Shown here one piece after another: positions 1 to 11,256 of a stretch of DNA of 64,000 nt. Source of the DNA: Phoenix dactylifera (lineage: Eukaryota > Streptophyta > Magnoliopsida > Arecales > Arecaceae). Under the pieces are notes generated by a model that had not been told where the DNA came from, made no database searches, and saw only the letters and a program-made list of their open reading frames with translations. The stretch covers positions 29,896,592 to 29,960,591 of the forward strand of contig NC_052392.1 of NCBI RefSeq assembly GCF_009389715.1, given 5' to 3'. How positions within the stretch are numbered: position 1 is the stretch's first letter; every line of letters begins with the position of its first letter. The translations under genes and the position numbers were made by a program.

Positions 1-33
1 GAGAAGATGGTTATTGCGGGTGACTCGGTGCAA

Positions 34-169
34 AGCAAACTGACCAAGGACCAGGCGGAGGCTTCCCTTAAATCTAACGTTGGAAGTGCCACATATTCCA
101 AACCGGTGGCTCTCTGGGACAAAGCTTCAGGAATGCTTGCCAACTTCACAACAAATTTCAGATTCGCTA
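34..169 (+). pseudogene. LecRK fragment, mid lectin domain only
   Basis: The translated piece carries LTKDQAEASL, GSATYS, PVALWDKASG and NFTTNFRF. It matches residues early in the lectin domain of the copy that starts at 19886 almost codon for codon. It has no signal peptide and no metal-binding EFD segment. At base 170 it stops abruptly at the edge of an inverted-repeat element. The 33 bases before it resemble 18271-18305, part of a LINE, so this is a gene fragment buried in rearranged repeats and not the edge of a gene running in from the left. Confidence 0.85.
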
Positions 170-506
170 TGTCACGCCTCGAGTCTGGAATGCAACAGAC
201 ACTGCTCGCACGACAAACCGTATAGACATACAAGGCAGCAGATCATATCAAAACAAACACGAATGCTTAAAATTGACTTTAAACATTAATTTATTCAAAG
301 CAATCTTACAAAATTTTAAAATAGCATATGTTAACATAATTCAAATGTTCTAACTAGTCTAACTAAAATGCCAATACTCGAATAAACTCTCCAGAATTTA
401 GCACACTCCCCAATTCCGTGCGATCAAGCATCTAGATCAGAAAAACAGACAAAATGTGATAATGAGTTACAATAGCTCAGTAAGTAACCGAGAAATAAAT
501 CACAAA

Positions 507-512
507 TAATAT

Positions 513-549
<37 letters not shown>
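507..549. repeat. (TA)n microsatellite
   Basis: A run of alternating T and A, broken once by an extra AA, sits inside the left arm of the inverted-repeat element. The right arm lacks it, so it probably expanded after the arms were formed. Confidence 0.8.
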
Positions 550-1199
550 AAATTTACTAAGTCTTTTCATAAAATCTCTGATACCAGAATCCAAACACAA
601 ATAGGCTATGGCCACGTAACCCAATGGCATGGGTTGCACAAAGTGCCAAACACCACTATTATTAACCACCGGTGGTACGGTGTCCAAATACCACTATTCT
701 AATCACCGGTAGTACGGTGTCTAAATACCATTATTCTAATTACTGGTGGTACGATGTTGAAACTAGTTTCTCATAGATACAAGTCGACAGAGCTAACGAA
801 TAATCTTCATTGGCGAGGCCAGAACAGATCATAGCAATGCTAAGAATATATACATATAAAAACAGATTTCATAAGTTGTCGGGTCATATTTTACAAATTT
901 CATAGCATATAACAAAATTTTCAAATAATATTTGACATGCTGGACCCATTTTACTAAGTACAAAATATATTTCAAAATTAAATCCACTAATAATTACTTT
1001 GCCAAACACTTTGGAAAATATACTTTGAAGTATTAAGTTATTTACCTCTTCTCGCTTAAATCCCACTTCAGACAAACGGGTCAGGTGCACCTATTTAAAT
1101 ATCATTAGAATATAATTAATTTTTTTTATTAATTTTAGAGTTAAGCAAAACTAAAAATACTATGGGACACGGTTCAATAAGGAAAATGCCTACATTGGA

Positions 1200-1630
1200 C
1201 ACAACCCAATAGGGCCCAAGCTTGGCCCACATTGGACATAGCCCAATAGGCCCACGTTGGCCTACATTGGACACCGCCCAATAGGACACCAAACTAAGCC
1301 CACAAAAAAGCATAGCCCAATAGGGCCCAAAGTGGCTAAACTGGGCCCAAATTTGGCCTGCAATGGGCTCGTCCCAACGGGCCCCCAAGTGGCTGAACGG
1401 GGCCCAAGTTTGGCCCACAATGGGCTCAGCCCAATAGGGCCCAACATGGCTGAAGTAGGCCAAAGTTGGGCCCATAATGGGTACGGCCTAACAGGGCCCA
1501 AAATGGGTGAAGTGGACCCATATTTGGCCCACAAATAGGTACGGTCCAATAGAGCCCCAACATGGCTGATCTGGGCACAATGGGCAGGGCCCAAAGTACA
1601 TCGCACGGCCCACAAAGGCTGTGGTCCAAT
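1200..1630. repeat. 57 bp GGCCCA-rich minisatellite
   Basis: The phrase CCCAATAGGGCCCAA or a close variant recurs near 1316, 1373, 1430, 1487 and 1545, a steady 57-58 base step, with more diverged units near 1205 and 1277. Each unit also carries TTGGCCCACA and ATGGCTGAA. Because 57 is a multiple of three, both strands show fairly long open frames; these are by-products of the repeat, not genes. Confidence 0.85.
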
Positions 1631-2452
1631 TCACCCCTCCTCTTGGGTTGTCACCTTGGGCAACAGTTATGAAATCTGAAAAATGCGACTGGGTAAATTA
1701 TGAAAAATCTATTTTGTGTATATGTATGTATTCTCCGCATGGCTATGATCTGTTCTGGCCTTACCAATGGAGATTTTTTGTTGGCCCTATCGACTTGTAT
1801 CCGTGAGAAACTGGTTTCGACACCATGCCACCGATGATTAGAATAGTAGATTTGGACACCGTTACCACCGTTGGTTAATAATAGTGATTTGGACATCGTT
1901 GCCACCGGTGGTTAATAATAGTAGATTTGGCACTTTGGGCAACCCATGCCACTCGGTTACGTGACCACAGCCTATTAATGTTGAAATTTTGGTATCATAG
2001 TTTTTGTGAAATTATAAAAGCTTAGAAAAAAAATATGTTATTTGTGGTTTATTTTTCAATCATTATTTTGTGTTTTGATTAAATATCTCGCATGCTTTGA
2101 CCCCACTCTAGGGTATTATGTTGCTTACTTGGCTAGTGTACCTCATTATCATATTTTTCTTTTTTTTCAGATCTAGATGCATAGACGCCTGATCGCTCGG
2201 AACTTGGAGAGTGCACTAGATTTTCTAATGATTTCTTCATTTATGGGCATTTTAGATAGACTAGTTAGAGTATTTGATTTATGTTGACATATGGTATTTT
2301 GAAACTTTGGAAGATTACTTTGAATATATTTTTGTGGAAAAAAATATTTTGAAAGTTGTCATTGCTTTGATTTGATCTGTAACCTTGCATGTCTGTACGG
2401 TCCGCCGTGCAGGCGTGCGGCATCTGCCGTGCTCTAGGCTCGAGGCATGATA

Positions 2453-2645
2453 GGCTAGCTGGCCATTGGCCCTGGACGAGTTCACGAACAGCAAAGGAAG
2501 CTCGGATTCACTAGGGTTTAAGCCGGAGATAAATGCCCTTGATCCCCTTAAGTCGAGGGTCCTCATCAAGGGGAGCTCACGATGTTCTAGCAGGCATTTG
2601 GGTATGAGAACTTGCCAGGTTTCCGCTATCAATGTGACAAGATAA
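2453..2645 (+). mobile_element. LINE ORF1 fragment
   Basis: This stretch matches 17707-17890 along its length, including GGCCATTGGCCCT, GATAAATGCCCTTGATCCCC and GAGAACTTG. In one frame it reads WPLALDEFT and LDPLKS, as in the DUF4283/zinc-knuckle ORF1 proteins of plant L1-type LINEs. It is a short, broken remnant lying directly against the right arm of the inverted-repeat element. Confidence 0.7.
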
Positions 2646-4672
2646 TTTAAATTAGCTAGTTGTGTCCTTTTTCTCTTTCTTGAATTGTTCCACCCTTAAT
2701 TTTGGTTATTACAATTTTCTAATTAGGTATAATAAACTAGACGAGATTACGTCAAGCCAACATATTTATGCTATAAATTCCTTTTTTTTTATTAGTCTTG
2801 TATTAGATAAGATTGAGAAAGTTAGGATGAAAATAATTTGGACGTCAAAATTCTAAATTAGGAACTAGCAATGATTGGTTAATTGTTATTGCCAATGATT
2901 GGTTAAGGACAACTTGGTTTCATATTAATTTTAATTGGACATGTTAAGTGTGGATTACTAGCATCGTAGCTGAGTTATGGACAATAGATAAAAATTCTGG
3001 TACATGATCACCAATATATATTACTTTTGATTGTATCATTGGATTTTGATCTATGAATTCAGTTTGCATGAGATGATACCATTTGGTATGAGCATATTCA
3101 TGTATTTATTATATGTGGATATCTCCTATTGAAAACATGACTATATGAACAATGACACTATTAAATTGAAATTAATTGGACAAGAATAATATCTAATGAT
3201 CTGACAGATTAAAAATGGTTAGGACTAATCTCATCATGTAAATGGCCTCCACAAGTTTATGCGTAGGATAGCCTCGACGAATTTATGCGTGGCATAATCT
3301 CGACGGGCTTTAGTGTGGGATAGTATCTACAAGTTTATGCGTGGGCTAGCCTCCGTGAGTTTACACTTGTAAACTTTATTTATCAATCATAGAGAGGGGC
3401 ATGATTTTGGTCAGTCCAAAGCTGAAAAATAAATTATTATAGAACTTAGAATTGAGAAAAAGAGGAACGGATGATAAGACACAAAAAATCAATGTTGAAT
3501 AAAAGATTTTACTTGTTGGTATTTATAATATATATCTCTTTTGATAAAATAAATATTTGATATATATTTATCGGGATATTTGTTGATTTAATTAAGTTAT
3601 GCTGGATGTTTGAAAAGAAGTTTCATAATTTATGTTTTCACTCTAATATCGTTTATTGCTATTTTCTTAAGATGTGCGGAGATTCTGACTAAGCTGCAAT
3701 GCTCACACCATCTTTTTTTTCTTTTTTTTAGAATTGCAAGATGTTTATTACTTGATTATGGTTCAGGTCATGGATGAAAGATAAATAGATGGAACGTCAT
3801 TGATACCGGTTGAATAATTGAATATTGTACTTGTATAATTTTTGTTATTTGTCATAAATTAAAATTATTACTATTTACGGATATTAGAGTTGTAATAAAT
3901 TACCAGATTTTATATGTTTTTTAGAGCCTTGTTCTAAAAAAACGCGCGACCGTATCATTTGGCCGATCCAGTTCATAGATTCAGGGTGCGACACAATTAA
4001 ATGGTAAGCCATCAATTCAAGGGCACACCAAAACTTCAAGGAACCTGCATGCACTTGTAATTGCAGTCCATCAAGGTTTGCAACGTCAACTGTTTTTTAT
4101 GAAATTTGTCGCACATCAGCTATGCAATGATGTGAAATTTAGTACTTACTCTCCACTGGCCGGCAGAACTTTTGTTGGACTCTTAGAAACGATAACGGGA
4201 AGAGTAATGTGATCCATGCCAAGGCTGAAAGAATGAAAAATACTAAACTAACATGAGGACGGATTAATAGTCCAAAAATATCACCAACTCCTAAAAAACT
4301 TCAGTCACCGAACCCTAGTTAGCAACTGATCTCGTACAACAATCTTGACTTCTTTATAGATGTTCATACGGTGTCCAATGAGTTTGGCACGGAGACCCAC
4401 CGACTTGAAGAGTGGGAGCCACTGCAAGAAAGCCTTAATTGGTGCCGTGAGACTGCACCCAAATGCACCGTCAAGGAAGCCGTGCCGTCCAGCCGTCGCA
4501 TTCCATTACGTGTTGCTCGAGAAAACTTGCATGCACGGGTCCAATAATCCAATTCATAATAAACTTGACGGTGTAGCCATCTGGTGAGCAGACTTGATAA
4601 TTAAATTGATGCCGGCCTGAACACTTCTGGACACCAAGTCTTGGATATCCCAGAGCTGAGGTAATTGGCCTG
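2646..4672. repeat. Duplicated LecRK 5' flanking block, copy 1
   Basis: The block is collinear with 38040 to about 40090, upstream of the LecRK gene at 40536. Shared phrases include TTCTTTCTTGAATTGTTCCA, GCAATGATTGGTTAATTGTT and CCGTCGCATTCCATTACGTG. The last 350 bases also match the flank at 19310-19560. It shows that the relic at 4673 was once a full LecRK locus with its own promoter region. No gene is visible inside the block. Confidence 0.85.
3243..3375. repeat. About 30 bp minisatellite upstream of LecRK relic
   Basis: Five imperfect units carry TTTATGCGTGGGATAGCCTC-like text. The same array is at 38690-38810, and one or two units remain near 19270-19310. It is a shared mark of the LecRK upstream blocks. 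Confidence 0.75.
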
Positions 4673-5032
4673 CACGATAATTCATTGATTGCATCCGTTA
4701 GTTACAATGCTGCGACCCAAAATTTGAGCGTCTTCCTCAGAAATGCTTCAGATCCCCAGAGGAATTGGAACCTGTTTTATGTCGTCGACTCGAGGCACTA
4801 CCAGCCTGTTAACGTAGCCATTGGTTTCTCAGCTTCCACCGGAGACCTTTACAAGTCGCATAGCATCTATTCCTGGGATTTCAATTCCTCCAATTTAGGT
4901 TCTCAAGGTCCTGCTCCCAGTCCAACTAATGAAACTTTTGAAGCCAAGAAGAAGAGTAGGGTGCGCCTAGTGGCTTTTTCAAACGAACAAAGTATTTACG
5001 AGGAGCTCATGTTTGGCTTGAAATTAAGCTAG
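4673..5032 (+). pseudogene. LecRK fragment, late lectin domain
   Basis: After the LecRK-type 5' flank the sequence jumps straight into the second half of the lectin domain: IASVSYNAATQNLSVFL, DPQRNWNLFYVVD, VAIGFSASTGD and SIYSWDFNSS. It continues through the SPTNET linker and the KKKS stretch that precedes the membrane helix in the sister genes. It then loses homology and meets a stop at 5030-5032. Signal peptide, first half of the lectin domain, membrane segment and kinase are all missing, which fits an internal deletion plus a 3' truncation. It cannot encode a receptor. Confidence 0.88.
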
Positions 5033-5556
5033 ATATTAGTACATGAATAAGTTAAACATGAATTAAATTTATTTAGCCCAATATAAACAAATTGAACAAA
5101 GACTAGATTTGCTTCATTCAAGTCTGGGTCAATGTAGCTCAAATCATAAACAAATAAATATTACTTACTAATTTTTTATTGGTAAGAATCAATTGATAGG
5201 TAGAATCAATAGGCGGCCTCAGCCATAAGATTTTAAAACTAACAACAACAATTTTATTTGACGGTGAAAATTATGGCCAATGGATTATAGATTTAACAAC
5301 TTAAGGTCACGAGAAATATTCAACCTCTCATTCTCTTCGCGACACCACCCCATCCCTCTCTTTTCCTGTCCAATTCTGTCTCCCTCTTTCCCCGCCTCTG
5401 CCTCCCTTTCTCTCTCTCTCCCCCCTCTCTGTCCGAGTATGCTCTCTAAAAGGCTCAAAGACATTATTCCAAGAAAGTCCCATTGTGCCGCGCGTATGCC
5501 ATCCTTAAGTTCTTATAGCTTCCATGGACCTTCTCAAGATCCTGCTTCCTAAGCAA
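5033..5556. other. Upstream region of the intact LecRK gene
   Basis: There is no gene here. About 5330-5440 is CT-rich, as plant 5' leaders often are. The stretch does not match the 5' flanks of the sister copies at 19886 and 40536, so this gene has a different promoter region, perhaps brought in by rearrangement. Confidence 0.5.
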
Positions 5557-8500
5557 ATGGCTCTCTGCAAGTCTGGTTCTCTCCACATCTTAGTTCTCCT
5601 CCGCTTTCAGTTGTTATCCATCGTGATCCCCCATGCAACCCCACTCTCCTTCAACTTCACTGGCAATGAACTGGACAGACCAAACATAAGCTTCTCTGGC
5701 AACGCCGACTCCGTCAACGACGCCGTCCAACTCACCCAGAACCAGCGGGACTCTCCCCTTGACCATAGCGTTGGAAGCGCCACATATTCCGAACGGGTGC
5801 CTCTCTGGGACAAAGATTCAGGAACGCTTGCCAACTTCACAACAAATTTCATATTCGCTATCAACAGCTTCGGAGAATATGTAAGTGGTGACGGGCTTGC
5901 CTTCTTCCTCTCACCCTTCCCTTTTGAGGCTCCACCGAACTCATCCGGTGCGGGTCTTGGACTATTTACAAATTCTGGCAATAATACGTCGGAGAATAAT
6001 GTGGTGGCTGTCGAATTTGATAGCTTTTGGAACCCTCAGTTCAACGATACGAGCGCCAACCATGTGGGCATCGACATTTGGTCGATCTTTTCCGAAAAAC
6101 AAGTGGACTTGAATGCTAGCATCAGAGAGAATGCACAATTCATTGCATCCGTTAGTTACGATGCTGTTGCTCAAAATTTGAGCGTCTTCCTCAGTAAAGC
6201 TTCAGATCCTCAGAGGAATTGGAGTCTGTTTTATGTTGTGGACTTGAGGGACTACCTGCCTGAGAACGTAGCCATTGGTTTGTCAGCTTCCACCGGGGAC
6301 GTTTACGAGTCGCATAGCATCTATTCCTGGGCTTTCAATTCCTCCAATTTGGGTTCTCTAGGTCCTTCCGAAGCCAAGAAGAAGAGTAAGACGAGCCTAG
6401 TGGTGGGGCTTGCTGTTGGTATTGGGATCTTGCTATGTGGGTTGGGTTTGTTGTGGTCCGCAGTATCGCGTAAGAGGGCCAGGGGAGGGATGGAAGCACA
6501 ACAAGAAGAAGAAGAAGAAGAAGAGATGGCTCTTGAATTGTCCCTCAATAATGCATTCGAGAGAGGTGGCGGCCCTAGGAAATTTTCTTATACTGCACTC
6601 GCGATTGCAACCAGAAATTTTGTTAAGGAGGCAAAGCTTGGCGAAGGAGGTTTCGGGGAGGTTTACATGGGAATGTTGGATGATACGAAGCAAGAAGTGG
6701 CAATCAAGAGGATTTCTAGAGATTCTAAGCAAGGGAAGAAGGAGTATATTTCAGAAGTCACGATTATAAGCCGGCTGCGGCATCGCAATCTTGTGCAGCT
6801 CATCGGCTACTGCCATCAAAAAGGCGATTTGTTGCTTGTCTACGAGTACATGTCGAACAAAAGCCTCGATCGGCATCTATACAGCGAGGAGAGATTGCTA
6901 ACATGGTCAGAGAGGTACCAGATCGCATTCGGCTTGGCCTCAGCACTGCTCTATCTTCACGAAGAGTGGGAGCAATGTGTGGTCCATAGAGATGTCAAGC
7001 CGAGCAACGTGATGTTGGATTCAGGGTTCAATGCTAAACTCGGTGACTTTGGGCTCGCAAGGCTCGTGGATCATGACAGTAACATGCAAACAACGCTCAT
7101 CGCTGGGACCAGGGGATACATCGCACCTGAATATGCTACCACAGGTAAGTAATATTATAATTATAGCTGCGCTTGATCTCTCTTTGAATGATTGCTTTTT
7201 TGATCGGAACTATAGAAATAGATTTGGATTTTTTGCATAGATATTTCCTAAATATTAAAATTTATATAAATATTCTCCTAAAATTGATATTTGCATCTAT
7301 ACCCTTATAAAATACTTATTTTGCATGTGCACCCTTCACGTGTCTTTTTCTTGCATATATACCCACACCATCTAATGCCGTCAAGAAATTAGCGGTTTAA
7401 AATTAAAAATGACTAAAATATCTTTAATAGGTAGATATGAAAAAAGAAATAATTATAAGGGTAGATATGCAAATAATACTTTGTGAGGGTATTCATTCAA
7501 TTTCACATATTTAGGAGGGTTTATATGCAAAAAATTTTAATTTTATTTTTTTCTAATTCAACCTATTTTAACACTTGGATTTGTCGAGTGCCTGCTCCTC
7601 AATATTTTTCATAAAAATATTGCTCAAAAAAAGATTAATACGACAATTAGATGACAAAAAAAGTTATGGAAGTTCTTTTACTAATTATGGAATTATTTTA
7701 ATTCATTCTTCTTCATTTATAACTACTATATCTTATTTCATCGAAATATAGCTTATAATATTTATTGTTATAGATACATATATGAGGGCATGTATTAGAA
7801 TATCGAGTAGAATCACTTAAAGGCACATAATAGATTGTAATAATCAAGCTTCCTTGCTACTGCTATGCTCTTAGGTGGGAGAACAACATCAATCATTCCC
7901 AAACAAAATCATTGAAGGACTTTGAACCCATCAGATTTATTAACAACCTTCGCGGCCCTGTGGTAGAAGGCCAGCATTTATGTTGTGTACCTTAAGCCAC
8001 TTTTCTTTGGAGCCTAAATTTTCTAGAAGAAGAAAAAATCTAGTATATGGGGCCCATCTTGTTATAGTAATTTTAAATCAGCTATCACCCTACACATGAG
8101 ATATTTTTCAACTCTAAAAGATAGACATTGCAAATCTCATGCACTAAAAAATAAATATTACAAAAAAAAGAGAAGGGTATACATGCAAAATAAGTGTTTG
8201 ATGAGGATATACATGCAAATATCAAATTTAAAAGGGTATTCATACAAACTCCAATATTTACGAGGGCATGTACGCAGATCACCCAATCTTTTCAGAGGTA
8301 TTATCCGCTTTGGGGAAGAGCACTCATGTTTTCAGTGCAGTGTTTTCCCTCGCAGCTTTGCCCTTTAAAAGGTGCCTCTGAAGATAAAGGAGTTACCCCC
8401 CATTTAAGGCATAGCCCACTTCGTCACTCAAGCAGTATGGGACTAAAATCCTGGGATCCGCTCCCCCTTGAACACAGCCCCCCCTGATAGAGAGGCTGTG

Positions 8501-11256
8501 ATTCTACCTTGCGGTTTTACAAGATCGAGGAGGTTTCCCACAAACGGTGCCAACTGTTGAGGCCAAAAAGCGACCGTGTTTCTCCTCAGAGGTATTGTCT
8601 GCTTTGGAGAAGAGCACCCACGTTTCCAGCACGGTGTTTCCCCTCACGGCTTTACCCTTTAAAAGACGTCTCTGAAGAGAAAGGAGTCTTTAGCAAAAAA
8701 AAAAAAAAAGAGAGAAAGGAGTCACGCCCCCCCCCATTTAAGGCACAACCCTCTTCGTCACTCAAGCAGTATGGGACTACAGTCCCGGGATCCACTCCCC
8801 CCCCAATACTATCTAATACCATCAAGAAGTTAGTAGTTTAAAATTGAAATGATGAAAAATACCCTTAACGGGTTTCTTTTTCTTTTTTAGAGAGTATTCA
8901 TACAATTTCATATATTTAGAAGGATATATACGCAAAAAAGTCCTTGAATTTTTGCATAAATTCTCTTCTAAATATTGAAATTTGTATGAATGCCCTCCAA
9001 ATTGATATTTACATGCATACCCTCACCAAATACTATTTTTGTATAAATACCTTTGACATAGCAATTCAACTAATGTGATTAGCCAAAATCATATTTATTT
9101 AAATTAAAAATTAATTAAAATTATGAAAGTATTTTTTTTTATTTTTGAAGCGAGTAATAGATTAACAGGTCTCACTGAAAACTAATATCTCTACCTCCTT
9201 TAAGAAATTTTTCAATCTCGCTCGAACCTCTATTTTACTTCTCCGTCTAGAATTATACCTATTTTTTTGACTCCCTTCTCCCATAAACTACATCTTTTCA
9301 TCTTCAAAAAAATTGAAGCTCCAAAGAAAAGCTGCTTAAGGTACACAACGTAAAAGATGGCCTTCTACCACAAGGCCACAGAGATTGTTAATAAGTCTGA
9401 AGAGTTTGAAGTCCTTCAATAATTTTGCTTGGGGATGATTGATGTTGTTCTCCCACCCATGAGCATAGTAGAAGCAAGGAAGCTTGATCATTGCAATCTA
9501 TAGTGTGCCTTTAAGAGATTCTAATCTTTTTCTATATTCTAATACATGCCCTCATATATACATCTATAACAAAAAAATATTATAAGCTATGTTTTGATGA
9601 AATGAGATATTTTTATGGAAAACATTGAGGAGCAAACACTAGACAAATCCGAGTGTTAAAATAGGTTGAAATAGAACAATATCAAATTAAAATTTTTTGC
9701 AAGTAAACCATCCTAAATATGTGATATTTCATGAATACCCTCGCTAAGTATTATTTGCATATATACCCTTATAAATGTTTCTTTTTGCATATCTACACAT
9801 TAAGAATATTTCAGTCATTTTTAATTTTAACCATTAATTTCTTGACGGTGTTAGATGGTGTGGTCATATACGCAAGAAAAAAAAATGAAGGGTATACAAG
9901 CAAAACAAGTATTTTATAAGGGTATACATGCAAAAATCAATTATAGCATGATATCTATAGGAGGGTATTTATGTAAATTTTAATATTTAGGAGGATATGT
10001 ATACAAAAAATTCTAGATTTTATTTATGCTAGGTAGAGCTGAATTGCTGATCGTGCCTGGGCCTAGACTAATGAAAATGGCTCTTGGAGGCCATGGAAGC
10101 CGTGTGGTCTGGGCCCATCATGTGTAAGATATTAGCTCTACAATAAGATAGAGCAATCAGTGATATCCCAATTTTATCAATAGCCATGCTGGAGAGTTTT
10201 TTTGGGCTAGTGAAGTACAGCTTCCTTCTACTTTGTATCATTTTATTTCTTCTGACTTGGCAGGCTGTACCCACATAAAAGCTATATGAAATGCTATTTA
10301 TACCAAAAAAAAAGAATATAATAGTCTAATTTGCAGAAAATTTTACCATCAATCTTCTTGTCCTATTGTATCTGAAGAAAAAATAAAACACCTCTATTTG
10401 CATGTTAGGAAGTTAAAATTCAGCCGAACTTATGTGTTCTGACTAATTTTCATTAGGCATAGATATATTCCTACCCACAAATTTATGCCTGAAAAAGTTG
10501 GGGTAAACAAGTTTCTTCAATCAAGCTTGTCTCACCCAATAGTGAATTGGTCCAGCCTATACAAAAGGCTATTGATTGCTCAAACTGAATATCCAACCTA
10601 GAGGCTTACTCCATCAACTGCTATACCCAAGAATAAACCCCAGCTAGCCTGGCTCAATATGAAAACGCTTCATGACAATATCAAGTTTGGATCATAGTTG
10701 TCTTGTTTAGTTGGGTCTACATTGTTTTAATTAACTTGAAATTAATGGTGATAAATATAAATTAATTTTTGCTAATCGAAATGCATCATACTATTTTATA
10801 GGAAAAGCTAGCAGAGAATCAGATGTATACAGCTTTGGAGTTGTTGTGCTAGAAATTGCATGTGGTAGAAAACCAATTGATTTAAAAGAGGAGCAAGACA
10901 AGGTGAATTTGGTAGAGTGGGTTTGGGAGCTTTATGGCCAAAACATGTGTTTAACGGCAGTGGATAAAAGGTTAAAGATGGAATTGGATGAGAAACAAAT
11001 GGAGCGCTTCATGATTGTAGGGTTGTGGTGTGCCTATCCAGATTACAATCTGAGACCATCGATAAGACAAGCAATCAACGTTCTCAAATTTGATGCTCCA
11101 CTTCCCGATCTGCCGCCCAAGATGCCTGTAGCAATGTATTTTCCTCCAATGAATATTTCTAATCTTATCTCCGCATCATCATCATCCGGCGGACCTTCAG
11201 TTAGTAGCTACTCGACAAGCTCCAACTCAAAAATGTGCAGGAGTTACTTTGAGTAA
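5557..11256 (+). CDS. L-type lectin-domain receptor kinase, intact, two exons
   Basis: The exons are 5557-7144 and 10802-11256, joined ACAG^GTAAGT to ATAG^GAAAAG, giving about 680 residues. Residues 1-29 are a signal peptide. About 30-265 form a legume-lectin domain with the metal-site segment [12 protein letters not shown] near 153 and several NxS/T sites. Residues about 281-304 are a membrane helix, then an acidic run. The kinase has GEGGFG near 362, [12 protein letters not shown] near 477, DFG near 497 and APEY, then exon 2 with SDVYSFGVV and GLWCAYPD. All catalytic residues are present, so an active RD Ser/Thr kinase at the plasma membrane is expected. Family members sense extracellular signals in defence; the ligand is unknown here. 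An in-frame ATG at 5524 exists, but 5557 matches the paralogues. It resembles the LecRK-IX group. Confidence 0.93.
7226..10013. mobile_element. 2.8 kb terminal-inverted-repeat element inside LecRK intron
   Basis: The left end GGATTTTTTGCATAGATAT and the right end, reverse-complemented, are alike. The arms stay similar for about 0.75 kb (7226 to about 8020 against about 9310 to 10013); GACGGTGTTAGATGGTG is one shared block. TAGATTT flanks both sides (7219-7225 and 10014-10020), a likely 7 bp target duplication. The paralogous introns at 22040 and 42190 have the uninterrupted site. There is no transposase, so it is non-autonomous; hAT- or Mutator-like origin is possible but not shown. Confidence 0.75.
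8294..8815. repeat. Two direct copies of a ~230 bp GC-richer unit, 294 bp apart
   Basis: AGAGGTATT begins at 8294 and again at 8588. Both copies continue through CCCTTTAAAAG, CATTTAAGGCA, CTTCGTCACTCAAGCAGTAT and GGGATCC. The spacer contains CCCACAAACGGTGCC. Direct copies with a short spacer suggest a small LTR-type (TRIM-like) insertion nested in the loop of the surrounding inverted-repeat element. This type call is an inference. Confidence 0.6.

Larger units (their letters stand above)
170..2452. mobile_element. Long inverted-repeat (fold-back) element, or two LTRs in opposite orientation
   Basis: Bases 170 to about 880 match, in reverse complement, about 1700 to 2452. The outer ends read TGTCACGCCTCGAG on the left and CTCGAGGCATGATA on the right. 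Shared blocks follow inwards, including ggcattttag near 366/2256 and the CACCGGTGGT-type repeats near 670/1900. The spacer of about 0.8 kb holds a 57 bp minisatellite. No transposase reading frame is visible. The TGTCACGCC end resembles the start of plant LTRs, so two LTRs facing each other is the main alternative. There is no convincing target duplication: the left flank is lectin sequence, the right flank is LINE sequence. Confidence 0.7.

Noticed and set aside
1116..1629. Overlapping open frames on both strands
   Set aside because: They are a by-product of a 57 bp repeat whose length is a multiple of three.
5524..5556. Earlier in-frame ATG of the intact LecRK gene
   Set aside because: The 11 extra residues precede a normal signal peptide, and both paralogues start at the position of the second ATG.
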